NCBI RefSeq assembly: GCF_008801695.1
Contig: NZ_VZPF01000037.1
Coordinates: forward strand, 1 to 46,094
Direction of reading: 5' to 3'
Length of the DNA stretch: 46,094 nt
Origin: Pantoea stewartii subsp. stewartii
GTDB lineage: Bacteria; Pseudomonadota; Gammaproteobacteria; Enterobacterales; Enterobacteriaceae
The notes under the pieces are model-generated. The model saw only the letters and a program-made list of their open reading frames with translations. It searched no databases and was not told the DNA's origin. A program made the position numbers and the translations under genes. Numbering within the stretch: position 1 is the first letter of the stretch; each line of letters opens with the position of its first letter. Below are positions 1 to 8,135 of this stretch, piece after piece.

Positions 1-59
1 ATGTCGAACGGTTGTGGCAGGCGCTTCATGAGACAATAACCCGAAATCACCAGTGCAGT

Positions 60-160
60 TCAATGTGGCAACTGTTGAAAAAGGTCCATCACTTTATGAA
101 TACCGTCAGCCCATTCCCCGGGGGAAAACATGGGCTGGCTAAAGTGTAGCGGTATTAGGA
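60..160 (-). other. unrecognised 3' tail of a foreign reading frame next to the hutH breakpoint
   Basis: Just beyond the point where hutH is cut off, one minus-strand frame stays open for about 33 codons and stops at 60-62. It reads roughly LHFSQPMFSPGEWADGIHKV before ending. The motif HFSQPM vaguely resembles the GY-F-S-x-P tail of EAL-domain phosphodiesterases, but the piece is too short to assign. It has no start codon of its own and follows a stop codon near the junction, so it is not expressed as a separate gene. It probably marks DNA brought next to hutH by the rearrangement. Bases 1-59 show nothing I recognise. Confidence 0.2.
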
Positions 161-655
161 TCAGTTATTTAGCAGCATCAGCGACATGTGCGCCAGTGGG
201 GCCAGATCGCCAAAGGCCCCCACCGATCCTTTGGCGGGAATGCACGGCATCACGCCCGCATTGAACAGGGCCAGCAACGCCTCCACCAGTTCAATCCGCA
301 CGCCAGAATGACCACGGGAAAGGCTGATGATTTTGCTGGCGACAACCAGGCGCGTCACGTTATCGGGCAGAAGTTCCCCCAGGCCGACGCTGTGAGACAG
401 CACCAGGTTTCGCTGTAGATCGGCAAGACGGCTGGCGGGGATTTGAGTCTGCGCCAGTTTACCGAAACCGGTATTGATGCCGTACACCACGCTACCGGAG
501 GCCACAATTGCTTCAACGGTTTGTTGCGCTTCAGTGATGGCGCGGCGAGCGCCGTCATCAAGGCTGAGTGTGACGTTACCTTGATATATTGCGCGCAACA
601 TCGCGAGATCGACCTTGCCTGGCACCAGACGTAATCCCTGAGACGAACCTGACAT
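161..655 (-). pseudogene. hutH: histidine ammonia-lyase, N-terminal remnant with lost MIO serine
   Basis: HutH deaminates histidine to urocanate, the first step of histidine catabolism. Only 164 residues remain of a family usually about 510 long. The N-terminal fold is well kept (YGINTGFG at 58-65, SLSRGHSGVR at 111-120). The sequence breaks right after LAPLAHMSLMLL and ends in two foreign residues and a TGA. The catalytic MIO cofactor is made autocatalytically from Ala-Ser-Gly. Here the triad reads Ala147-Phe148-Gly149 (codon TTT, plus-strand 212-214), so the protein would be dead even if complete. I chose the ATG at 655 because AGGAG precedes it at good spacing; an ATG at 676 lies inside the operator. 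A matching C-terminal piece lies at 5691-5866. Identity is certain, function lost. Confidence 0.93.
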
Positions 656-665
656 ACTTTGCTCC

Positions 666-675
666 TGTCTATACA
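666..675. promoter_or_regulatory. putative HutC operator in the hutH leader
   Basis: TGTCTATACA differs at one base from the perfect palindrome TGTATATACA found near hutC and hutI. It lies 11 bases before the hutH start codon, overlapping the ribosome-binding region. HutC-family repressors bind such TGTATATACA sites and are released by urocanate. Binding here is inferred from sequence only. Confidence 0.5.
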
Positions 676-749
676 AGGGTTGGCTTATTCGCTGGCCGTT
701 CTGTTGACCCGAATAGCGGAATAACGCGAGTGAAACATAACTGTCTATT

Positions 750-763
750 CTTGTCTATACAAG
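750..763. promoter_or_regulatory. putative HutC operator between hutH and hutC
   Basis: CTTGTCTATACAAG is a 14-bp near-palindrome with the same TGTCTATACA core as the site at 666. The two sites are 87 bp apart. It is well placed to control a promoter reading leftward into hutH. The rest of the 303-bp hutH-hutC gap shows no open gene. Confidence 0.5.
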
Positions 764-895
764 CTGCAATCGGCATGCCAGACCGATCACAAAATTGATC
801 AGGCATTAACAGAGGGCTAACGTGGGCAGCAGGCGGGTTTCCTGCACCGCTGTAAGGCAGCAGGTGCACGGTTTACGTGCCGATCTCAGGCTGGA

Positions 896-907
896 ATGTA
901 TATACAT
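896..907. promoter_or_regulatory. perfect HutC-type operator upstream of hutC
   Basis: ATGTATATACAT is a perfect 12-bp palindrome containing the TGTATATACA core, 51 bases before the hutC start. The same core recurs between hutF and hutI. This suggests that hutC represses itself as well as the catabolic genes, as known for HutC in other proteobacteria. Confidence 0.65.
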
Positions 908-958
908 CCAGCCCGTCAGGCAGTAAACTTTGGGCATTATCAGCTTAAGGAATACGAT

Positions 959-1714
959 ATGGCCGAGCACACGGCAATTGCACAACTGGCAGCGGCCATG
1001 AGTGACGAACCCGCACCCATCTATCAACGGGTTAAACAGGCGATCATCAGCCAGATTCGTGAAGGCCACTGGAAAGCTAACCAACGGGTGCCTTCAGAAA
1101 GCGAGCTGGTGAATGAGCTTGGCGTAAGTCGTATGACGATTAACCGGGCATTGCGGGAATTAACCAGCGAAGGATTTCTGGTACGTATGCAAGGCGTTGG
1201 TACGTTTGTCGCGGAGATGAAAGGCTACACAGCCATGCTTGAGGTGCACAACATCGCGGATGAAATTGCGCAGCGGGGTCATCAGCACAGCTGCAAAATT
1301 CTCACGATTGGTCAGAATGAAGCCGATCCGGAGCAGGCTTCCGTTCTGGGCCTGACAACCGGACAAACGCTGTTTCATTCTCTGATTGTGCATTATGAAA
1401 ATGACATGCCGGTGCAGCTGGAAGATCGGCTGGTGAATCCACAACTGGCCCCGGATTACCTGGCCCAGGATTACCACACGCTCACGCCTTATACGTACCT
1501 GATGCGCGCGGCACCGTTGACGGCGGGTGAACATATCGTTGAGGCGGTGATGCCGGATGCGCGACAGCGTAAATATCTGGCGATTGATGAGCACGAGCCT
1601 TGCCTGCTTATCCGTCGCCAGACCTGGAGCGATAACAAGATTGTGACCTATGCGCGTTTACTCTATCCCGGCTCGCGTTACAAGCTGCTGGGGCGCTTTA
1701 AAGGGCACGGGTAA
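959..1714 (+). CDS. hutC: histidine utilisation repressor HutC (GntR family)
   Basis: HutC is a GntR-type repressor of the hut genes that responds to urocanate. The 251-residue protein has an N-terminal winged helix-turn-helix (about residues 20-90, with PSESELVNELGVSRMTINRA typical of GntR proteins). A C-terminal UTRA effector domain follows (about 100-245). I chose the ATG at 959 because AAGGA sits seven bases before it. An upstream ATG at 896 lies inside the operator palindrome and has no ribosome site. The gene reads away from the hutH remnant and converges on hutD, overlapping its end by 17 bases. It looks intact although two of its presumed target genes are broken, so it may now regulate only hutI-hutG and hutD. 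Confidence 0.93.
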   Translation: MAEHTAIAQLAAAMSDEPAPIYQRVKQAIISQIREGHWKANQRVPSESELVNELGVSRMTINRALRELTSEGFLVRMQGVGTFVAEMKGYTAMLEVHNIADEIAQRGHQHSCKILTIGQNEADPEQASVLGLTTGQTLFHSLIVHYENDMPVQLEDRLVNPQLAPDYLAQDYHTLTPYTYLMRAAPLTAGEHIVEAVMPDARQRKYLAIDEHEPCLLIRRQTWSDNKIVTYARLLYPGSRYKLLGRFKGHG

Positions 1715-2243
1715 GACGAATAAACAGTAACCTCGCATCCTGGCTGTCCGGCTGCAGTCGGGTGGGATGATCGACCCACCAGACGCCCTGCTGCTCCGCT
1801 AATGGCGCATCGTTCACGATGCGCCATTCTCCTGCCAGCACCCAGGCCACACCGTGCTCGCTGCTGACGGCGTCGGTGACGACGTCAGCCTGTGCCCGCC
1901 ATTCGCCTCGTCGTGTCATGATGTTAAAATCCTGACTGGGCGCTTTACCCTGCAACTGAGCCTCAAGTGCCTGCTCCCCCGCAAAAGCCCAGGGCTTTTC
2001 CGGCAACAGGCGATGCGCGACGTTCTCGCCACGCAGCAGAACAGGGCTGCCGTTTAGCAGAGTGATAATGCGATCGACACCGGTAAACGCCGAGAAGGGG
2101 CCGTTGCTGGCGATGGTGGCAATACTGGCGCGCCAGGCGAAGTCGTTTGCCCCGGGCGGATAGCCGATAATTTCACGTGTTTCGCCACCGCCGTTGCGCC
2201 AGCGACTGACGGGTAAGCTGTCTAAAGAAAAAACGCTTCTCAT
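1698..2243 (-). CDS. hutD: HutD/Ves family protein
   Basis: HutD is a small cupin-like protein that accompanies hut genes. In Pseudomonas it has been proposed to limit hut expression or act as a governor of the pathway, and E. coli Ves is a relative. The 181-residue sequence has the family opening RWRNGGGETREI (14-26 region) and the FAWRASIATI segment. The start codon overlaps the hutF stop codon by four bases (ATGA), so the two are translationally coupled and transcribed leftward together. The end overlaps hutC by 17 bases tail to tail. The amber codon in hutF upstream could reduce hutD expression by polarity. Confidence 0.85.
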   Translation of the reverse strand: MRSVFSLDSLPVSRWRNGGGETREIIGYPPGANDFAWRASIATIASNGPFSAFTGVDRIITLLNGSPVLLRGENVAHRLLPEKPWAFAGEQALEAQLQGKAPSQDFNIMTRRGEWRAQADVVTDAVSSEHGVAWVLAGEWRIVNDAPLAEQQGVWWVDHPTRLQPDSQDARLLFIRLTRAL

Positions 2244-3595
2244 CGCAACGCTGCCATTGCCTGCGCGAAACGGGCTGCACAGGCTTCTTCTTCTGCATGA
2301 TGGCCATCGCTGATCACCCGGTTACCCGCCACATACACGTCGCGAATCTGCTCGCGCTGGCCAGCAAACAGCCAGCGATTGAGCAGGGCAGACTCATCCA
2401 CACTACCCAGCCAGGCGTCATCGCGTAATACCAGCCAGTCGGCGCGTTGCCCGACGGCCAGCGCCCCACTCTTTATTCCGCAGGCCTGGGCACCGCCCGC
2501 CGCGGCCTGTTGCCACAGCAGATCGCCGACTGAGGGCTGGTCGGGCAGCGTGATGCGATTGCGACGACGGTCGCGCAGGCGTTGGGCATATTCAAGCCAG
2601 CGCAACTCCTCCTGAACACTGAGCGAGACATGACTGTCAGAGCCAATGCCCCAGCGTCCGCCTTGGGCGATATAGTCCACGGCGGGAAAAATACCGTCAC
2701 CGAGGTTGGCTTCCGTGGTCGGGCAGAGCCCGGCAACCGCTCCGCTGGCGGCAAGGCGCGTCACTTCGCTGTCATCAAGATGCGTTGCATGAATCAGGCA
2801 CCAGCGTGCATCGACATCGAAACGCGTCATCAGCCAGCTCACCGGACGCTCGCCGCTCCAGGCCAGACTGTCATTGACCTCCTTCTCCTGCTCGGCGATG
2901 TGAATATGGATGGGTAACGTGGTCTCGCTGGCGCTGAGCACGGCATGCATTTGCGCTTCACTGACTGCGCGCAGTGAGTGAAAGCAGAGGCCTGCGTTGT
3001 GCAGGGGTTTATCTTTTATCTATGTCTGAAGACGTACCTGCTGTTGCAGATAGCTGTCGGTCTGCTGAATAAAGCGCTTTTGTCCCGGCACCGGCGGCTG
3101 AGCGCCAAAACCGCTGTAGCTGTAAAGCACCGGTAGCAACGTCTGACCTATGCCTGCCGTCTCTGCCGCCGCAATAAGCTGTCGCAGCATGGCATCGTCC
3201 GCATAAGGTTTACCGTCAATATCGTGATGCAGATAATGAAATTCTGCGACCTGGCAATAGCCGCCTTTTAGCATATCGATATACAGCAGGGCGGCGATAT
3301 CACCTACCTGCCCGGGCGTCAGACGCTGCACCATGCGATACATCCGATCGCGCCAGGTCCAGAAGCTGTCCTGCGGATCGCCCGCCACTTCAGCCAGACC
3401 GGCCATGGCACGTTGAAAAGCATGTGAATGCAAATTCGCAATAGCGGGAATCACGTTACCGGCTAAACGTGTCGCTTCCCTGTCATCACCGTCGGGCGTA
3501 ATCGCATCAATCATGCCCGCTGCGTTGACGCTGATACGCACCTGTTTATGCCAGCCTCCGGCCAGCCATGCGCGTGGCGCAAAAAAAGTTGCCAT
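2240..3595 (-). pseudogene. hutF: formimidoylglutamate deiminase, interrupted by an in-frame amber codon
   Basis: HutF hydrolyses N-formimidoylglutamate to N-formylglutamate and ammonia, feeding HutG in the five-step hut pathway. The full frame is 451 codons, the normal family length, but codon TAG at 3020-3022 divides it at residue 192. Translation resumes in the same frame, with the expected family motifs on both sides. Before the stop are the metal-site motif NLHSHAFQRAM (about 54-64) and the Trp-rich FWTWRDRMY. After it are GLCFHSLRAV, HIHIAEQ, LIHATHLDD and GIGSDSHVS. This is therefore a nonsense change, not a frameshift or two genes. A CAG-to-TAG change is the simplest explanation. GAGG precedes the ATG at 3595. 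Without amber suppression the enzyme is lost. Confidence 0.9.
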
Positions 3596-3618
3596 GGTTG
3601 ATCCTCAAGGGATGTGGT

Positions 3619-3628
3619 TGTATATACA
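3619..3628. promoter_or_regulatory. HutC-type operator between divergent hutF and hutI
   Basis: TGTATATACA is a perfect palindrome in the 78-bp gap between the hutF and hutI start codons. A repressor bound here would control both the leftward hutF-hutD and rightward hutI-hutG transcripts. It is identical to the core at 897-906. Confidence 0.65.
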
Positions 3629-3673
3629 TACTTTAAAGTTTGCTGTAAACGGCAAGCGCATTGTGAGGCGGGA

Positions 3674-4891
3674 ATGGCAGAAAAACTCCAGGTAGACAGC
3701 GTGTGGAGCGGGGCAGATGTGGTAACCATGCAAAGCGGCCACTATCATCTTATCGAACAGGGTGCGCTGGCAGTAAAGGCGGGCAGGCTGGTATGGGTTG
3801 GGCCCGCCGCCGCGATGCCGGCTTTTGAGGCGCGTGAACATCATCGTCTGCCGGGCGGGATCATCACGCCGGGTTTAGTGGACTGCCACACGCATCTGGT
3901 TTTTGGTGGCGATCGCAGTCAGGAGTTTGAGCAGCGCCTCAACGGCGTGAGCTATGCCGATATTGCGGCCCAGGGCGGCGGCATCCTTTCTACCGTTCGG
4001 GCCACCCGTGATGCCAGTGAACAAACGTTAGTGGCGACAGCCCGCTGGCGGTTGAATCGCTTGCTGGCCGAGGGCGTGACCACCGTCGAGATTAAATCCG
4101 GCTACGGTCTGGATGAAGAAAGTGAATTACGTATGCTGCGTGCCATTCGACAGCTCAGTCAGGAGGTGGCTGCGGATGTGCAGGCCACCTGCCTGGCCGC
4201 TCATGCGGTTCCGCCCGAATTTAAACAGGATCCCGATGGCTGGATCACGATCATCTGTGACCGCCTGTTACCTCAGATCAGCGCCGAAGGCCTGGCGGAT
4301 GCGGTGGATGCATTTTGCGAACATCTGGCGTTTACCCCGCAGCAGGTCGCCCGGGTATTTGACCGGGCAACGGCGCTGGGCATGCCGGTGAAACTGCATG
4401 CCGAGCAGCTTTCCTCTTTGGGCGGAGCGGCGCTGGCCGCCCGTTATGGCGCGCTGTCCGCCGATCATCTGGAATATGCAACGGAAACGGATGTTCAGGC
4501 AATGGCAGAACAGGGTACGGTAGCCGTGTTATTGCCCGGCGCGTTTTATCTGCTGCGGGAAACGCAGCGCCCGCCGGTAGCGTTGTTCCGACGCTATGGT
4601 GTGCCCATGGCACTGGCGAGTGATGCCAATCCCGGCACATCGCCCGCGCTGTCGCTGCGCCTGATGCTGAATATGGGCTGCACCCTGTTCGGCATGACGC
4701 CGGAAGAAGCGCTGGCAGGCGTGACCCTGTGGGGGGCAAAGGCGCTGGGGCTGGAGGCAAGTCACGGTTCGCTGGAGGCGGGAAAAGTGGCCAGTTTTGT
4801 TCACTGGCCGCTGGCCCGCCCGGCGGAACTGGTTTACTGGCTGGGCGGTGAACTGCCCTGTACCGTTATCTACCGCGGAGAAGTACAATGA
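3674..4891 (+). CDS. hutI: imidazolonepropionase HutI
   Basis: HutI opens the ring of 4-imidazolone-5-propionate to give N-formimidoylglutamate, the third step of histidine breakdown. The 405-residue protein is normal family length and belongs to the amidohydrolase superfamily. Metal-site motifs are present: [12 protein letters not shown] near residue 72, the Lys/His stretch [13 protein letters not shown] in the middle, and ASDANPG near 315. I chose the ATG at 3674, preceded by an AGGCGGGA ribosome site; the upstream ATG at 3614 lies against the operator. hutG follows with a four-base overlap. The gene looks intact, but its substrate cannot be made from histidine by genes visible here, because hutH is broken and hutU is not seen. 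Confidence 0.94.
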   Translation: MAEKLQVDSVWSGADVVTMQSGHYHLIEQGALAVKAGRLVWVGPAAAMPAFEAREHHRLPGGIITPGLVDCHTHLVFGGDRSQEFEQRLNGVSYADIAAQGGGILSTVRATRDASEQTLVATARWRLNRLLAEGVTTVEIKSGYGLDEESELRMLRAIRQLSQEVAADVQATCLAAHAVPPEFKQDPDGWITIICDRLLPQISAEGLADAVDAFCEHLAFTPQQVARVFDRATALGMPVKLHAEQLSSLGGAALAARYGALSADHLEYATETDVQAMAEQGTVAVLLPGAFYLLRETQRPPVALFRRYGVPMALASDANPGTSPALSLRLMLNMGCTLFGMTPEEALAGVTLWGAKALGLEASHGSLEAGKVASFVHWPLARPAELVYWLGGELPCTVIYRGEVQ

Positions 4892-5676
4892 CACCTTTTC
4901 ATTTTACCCAAGGGACTGTCCCGCTGCTGGTCAGTATTCCCCATGCCGGCACGATGTTAACACCGGAAGTTGAAGCCGGGCTCAGCGATGCCGCCCGTGA
5001 CTTACCGGATACGGACTGGCACATTCCACAACTATATGATTTTGTCCGTGATATGGGAGCCAGTCTGGTTATTGGCCGCTACTCACGCTTTGTTGTCGAT
5101 CTCAATCGTCCCTCAGACAATCAACCGCTTTATACGACCGCCACCACCGGCCTGTTTCCGGAAACCCTGTTTGACGGCACGCCGACGTTTGTTGCGGGCA
5201 AAGCCCCCACGGATGCACAGCGACAGGGATATATTCAGACAATCTGGCAGCCTTATCATCAGCAGATCCAGCAGACGCTGGCGCAGATGAAAGCGGAATT
5301 TGGCTATGCGCTGCTGTTTGACGCCCATTCGATTGCCAGTGAAATTCCACGACTGTTTGACGGTCGCCTGCCGGATCTCAATATTGGTACCAATGACGGG
5401 GCCAGTTGCAGCAAACGCGTCATCGACGGGCTGACATCGGTATGCAGCGCGCAGGATCGCTATAGCTGGGTCGTCAATGGCCGTTTCAAAGGCGGCTACA
5501 TTACGCGCGCTTACGGTCAACCCGATCGGCAGATCCAGGCGGTGCAACTGGAGCTGTCGCAAATCAATTATATGGACGAGACACCGCCCTTTACCTGGCA
5601 TGAAGCCCGCGCGGCAGAACTGAAAAAAGTCCTGAAGCCGCTGTTACACAGTTTTGTGGCGCAGGGCAAGGGCTGA
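4888..5676 (+). CDS. hutG: N-formylglutamate deformylase HutG
   Basis: HutG hydrolyses N-formylglutamate to glutamate and formate, the last step of the hut pathway that uses HutF. The protein is 262 residues, close to the usual 265-270. Family motifs include SIPHAG (17-22), [10 protein letters not shown] (68-77) and FDAHSI (144-149). The start codon overlaps the hutI stop by four bases, so hutI-hutG is one operon under the operator at 3619. Directly downstream lies a broken C-terminal fragment of hutH. The gene looks intact, which contrasts with the disrupted hutF that would supply its substrate. Confidence 0.92.
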   Translation: MTPFHFTQGTVPLLVSIPHAGTMLTPEVEAGLSDAARDLPDTDWHIPQLYDFVRDMGASLVIGRYSRFVVDLNRPSDNQPLYTTATTGLFPETLFDGTPTFVAGKAPTDAQRQGYIQTIWQPYHQQIQQTLAQMKAEFGYALLFDAHSIASEIPRLFDGRLPDLNIGTNDGASCSKRVIDGLTSVCSAQDRYSWVVNGRFKGGYITRAYGQPDRQIQAVQLELSQINYMDETPPFTWHEARAAELKKVLKPLLHSFVAQGKG

Positions 5677-5690
5677 CGGCGACGTTCGTG

Positions 5691-5866
5691 ATGCGTAGCG
5701 CCCGCCTGTCAGACGCAGGAATGCCACAGTAAAGCGCACTGGTCCGCGACGCGCCTGGCGGCAACGGCGCGAAGTCGTTACCCGCTGGCAGGACGATCGC
5801 TGGCTGGCACCTGAGATCGCCCGTGCGGTCAAAACATTACGAACGCATTCGGCAGAACTGCTCTGA
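5691..5866 (+). pseudogene. hutH: histidine ammonia-lyase, C-terminal remnant
   Basis: The frame ending with TGA at 5864-5866 reads EVVTRWQDDRWLAPEI followed by an AV...LL tail. This matches the C-terminus of HutH proteins as I recall them from Pseudomonas (EVAHYDRDRFFAPDI...AVELL...LL). About 40 codons from 5741 are in one frame. Further upstream, similarity (ALVRDA) continues only in another frame, with a stop codon in between, so the piece is frameshifted and dead. It lies 15-65 bp behind hutG on the plus strand, while the N-terminal hutH piece is on the minus strand at 161-655. Roughly 300 residues of the middle are missing. It ends one base before the flavin-reductase stop codon. Confidence 0.72.
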
Positions 5867-5867
5867 C

Positions 5868-6497
5868 TTAGCTGCGGCGCGCATCGGGCCGCACCAGGTC
5901 AAAGCGCTGTGCTTCACTGATGCCATAATACGCGCTGGGCCCACCGGCGCGTAAAATCGGTTCCGCTTTCGCCGTCTGATAAATACCGTTTTCCAGCAGG
6001 CTTTCGTCAATATGGATGGCAACGGCTTCGCCCAGCACCAGCCAGCTGTCGATGGCGCGCCCGCCGGCATCCTGTAACTGAATCAGTTGTGTCAGCCTGC
6101 ATTCAAAATTCACCGGACTTTCCTGTACCAGACAGACCTTGACCTGCGAGGCGGCCAGAGGGGTCAAGCCTGCTAGGGCAAACTCGTCCTGATCGGCTGG
6201 GGCAGAAATTGAGCTTTCATTCATGGCCTCCGCCAGCGGTCGGGTCGCCAGATTCCAGACAAATTCTTTTGTTTCAGCGATGTTTTGCACACTGTCTTTC
6301 CAGCCGCTGCTGGCGAAGCCAATAATGGGCGGCTGGTAATTGAAACAGTTAAAAAAACTGTAGGGCGCAAGGTTGCGCACGCCTTTGGCGCTGGTGCTGC
6401 TGATCCAGCCTATTGGACGTGGGCCAATGATGGCATTCAGTGGATCGTGAGGCAAACCGTGTCCGGCGCGGGGCTGATAGGAATAGCGTTTATGCAT
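5868..6497 (-). CDS. flavin reductase family protein (FMN-binding split barrel)
   Basis: This 209-residue protein belongs to the flavin reductase/DIM6-NTAB family, which binds FMN in a split-barrel fold and reduces flavin or acts on small substrates. Typical features are PRPIGWISS near residue 27, the NLAPYSFFN segment near 43, and KDTxxNI-like KDSVQNIAET near 68. I chose the ATG at 6497 because AGGAG lies six bases before it; the ATG six bases upstream abuts the ribosome site. It reads toward hutG and ends one base from the hutH remnant. No oxygenase partner is adjacent, so the substrate is unknown. Confidence 0.8.
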   Translation of the reverse strand: MHKRYSYQPRAGHGLPHDPLNAIIGPRPIGWISSTSAKGVRNLAPYSFFNCFNYQPPIIGFASSGWKDSVQNIAETKEFVWNLATRPLAEAMNESSISAPADQDEFALAGLTPLAASQVKVCLVQESPVNFECRLTQLIQLQDAGGRAIDSWLVLGEAVAIHIDESLLENGIYQTAKAEPILRAGGPSAYYGISEAQRFDLVRPDARRS

Positions 6498-6756
6498 CGT
6501 CATCTCCTAGATAAAAACAGAGTCTAGCCTGGCCTGTCCGCCATGCGTTAAACCGTCAGAGCCGCACCGCTTTTTTGCGCATTGTTAACCAGATTAGTCT
6601 GGTTCAGCGACAGGAGGGAATGTTCTGTACTACAGTGTTAATAACGTTAAATATCAATACTTTAATTGTTTATTTGATGAGAAATCCGCGAAAAGATGTG
6701 TTTAAAAAGTAAACGAAAGTTAAACGGAATCATTTTATACATTTTGTGCTAATGAA

Positions 6757-6781
6757 AGTTTCGTATTTGTTTAACGAAACT
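6757..6781. promoter_or_regulatory. inverted repeat just upstream of the SDR gene
   Basis: AGTTTCGT and ACGAAACT form a perfect 8-bp inverted repeat with a 9-base spacer, ending one base before the GAGG ribosome site of the gene at 6790. Related half-sites (AACGAAAG, TTAAACGG) lie at about 6712-6727. The surrounding 6600-6790 stretch is much more AT-rich than its neighbours. The placement suits a repressor operator or a leader hairpin. No regulator gene is adjacent. Confidence 0.4.
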
Positions 6782-6789
6782 GAGGCATT

Positions 6790-7929
6790 ATGCAATCTCA
6801 TCAATTGTTCTCGTGGTCGAATATGAAAAAAATTCTTGTTACAGGATCTTCTGGATTCGTTGGTGGTGCAGTCGTGGCAGAATTGCTGATGCGCCAGGAT
6901 GTTGAGTTATTGCTGCTCGTCAGAGCCAGCGATGCTAACCAGGGACTGGAGAGGGTTAAAGATAATTTAACCAAGTTTTCATGTTCGGCGCAGGCGATTG
7001 CGCGCCTGACAGCAGATCAAATTCTGGTCGGCGATTTGCTGGCCCCGGAGCTTTTCCTGGATGATGCGCGCATCGATCAGATCAGCCACGTTATCAACTG
7101 CGCAGCGATTGCGTCATTTGGTGAGAATAACGATATCTGGCGCGTCAACGTGGAAGGGACGTTTAAACTGGCCGCCAGAATGGCAGCCTTGCCTGAATTT
7201 GTTAAATTCGTCCACGTCGGCACGGCGATGTCGTCTGCCCCGGATCACGGTGAGATTGTAAAAGAAGATCTGGTGCTGTCTTCACGCGAAGATCACATTG
7301 TCGATTACACCTATTCCAAGTCGTATATCGAAAATAAGATCAAACGGGAATTGCCGCATCTGCCACTGGTCATCGTGCGTCCGTCCATTGTGGTGGGCCA
7401 CTCTCAGGAAGGGTGCACACCGTCAGGCAGCATCTTCTGGGTGTTTAAAATGGTCATGAAGCTGGAGAAATTCCTCTGCTCACTCGATGACCGTGTTGAT
7501 GTCATCCCGGTAGACTACTGTGCCAAATCGCTGATGTTCCTGATGGATCATGGCTGCACCAAGGAGATGGTTTATCACATCTCTGCCGGCGAGCGCAGCA
7601 GTAATACCTTCTCTGAAATTGATTCGGCTTTTGCCAGTGCAGAAAAAAGTGCCCCGTTGGCACCGAATTATCTGCAGGTTGATTTCAGCGAAATCGTTAA
7701 AGAGCGTAAGAACTTTAAAAAGATCTACGGACCCTGCAACGAACGTCTGATGTTGCGCGCAATGCGTCTTTACGGCGAGTTCGCCCGTCTGAATGTAGTG
7801 TTCTCTAACGACAAATTACTGCGTCTGGGCATGAGCTCACCGCCAGGATTCACCAGCTATATTGACCGCTGTGTTGAAACCACCCGGGGCATGCCGATTC
7901 AGGATTTAATGCGCGTCGATTTTAAATAA
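6790..7929 (+). CDS. extended SDR / thioester-reductase-like NAD(P)-dependent oxidoreductase
   Basis: The 379-residue protein has the Rossmann motif TGSSGFVG (residues 18-25) and the catalytic Tyr173-x-x-x-Lys177 of extended short-chain dehydrogenases. The C-terminal part (IVRPSIVVGHSQEG, then VIPVDYCAKSL) is like the NAD_binding_4 (thioester/fatty acyl-CoA reductase) subgroup. Such enzymes reduce acyl thioesters or epimerise sugars; the substrate here cannot be told. GAGG lies before the ATG at 6790. MKKILVTG at 6823 is an alternative start and would give a more typical N-terminus, but has no clear ribosome site. The gene stands alone between the flavin reductase and rlmF, with an AT-rich promoter and its own strong terminator, which suggests acquisition as a single unit. 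Confidence 0.7.
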   Translation: MQSHQLFSWSNMKKILVTGSSGFVGGAVVAELLMRQDVELLLLVRASDANQGLERVKDNLTKFSCSAQAIARLTADQILVGDLLAPELFLDDARIDQISHVINCAAIASFGENNDIWRVNVEGTFKLAARMAALPEFVKFVHVGTAMSSAPDHGEIVKEDLVLSSREDHIVDYTYSKSYIENKIKRELPHLPLVIVRPSIVVGHSQEGCTPSGSIFWVFKMVMKLEKFLCSLDDRVDVIPVDYCAKSLMFLMDHGCTKEMVYHISAGERSSNTFSEIDSAFASAEKSAPLAPNYLQVDFSEIVKERKNFKKIYGPCNERLMLRAMRLYGEFARLNVVFSNDKLLRLGMSSPPGFTSYIDRCVETTRGMPIQDLMRVDFK

Positions 7930-7943
7930 TCCCGCAGACTTAA

Positions 7944-7988
7944 CGCCCCGCCAGCATTGTTGCTGGCGGGGCGCATTTTGCTTTTTTG
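7944..7988 (+). terminator. strong intrinsic terminator after the SDR gene
   Basis: A perfect 13-bp GC-rich stem (7944-7956 with 7961-7973), TTGT loop, then CATTTTGCTTTTTT. It closes the transcript of the gene at 6790 before rlmF. Confidence 0.9.
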
Positions 7989-8135
7989 CTCACCTCGCTT
8001 TCCTGCAACGACGCCGTACCCTCGCGATTTCGCACGTCCGCAACGTCGGCCTGCTGGCCGCTCTGTCCGAGAATGCGGTTTATTTTCTGCCCGCCACAGC
8101 GTATTGTACGCGCGCCTGAAAATATGAGAGAACGT

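Noticed and set aside
2240..3595. hutF as two separate genes or a frameshifted gene
   Set aside because: Both halves are in exactly the same frame (645 bases apart, divisible by three) and the family sequence continues on both sides of TAG at 3020-3022, so it is one gene with a nonsense codon.
7986..8135. Longer rlmF N-terminus
   Set aside because: The extra stretch starts at the terminator of the previous gene, has no ribosome site and does not resemble the family; the ATG at 8136 gives the normal length.
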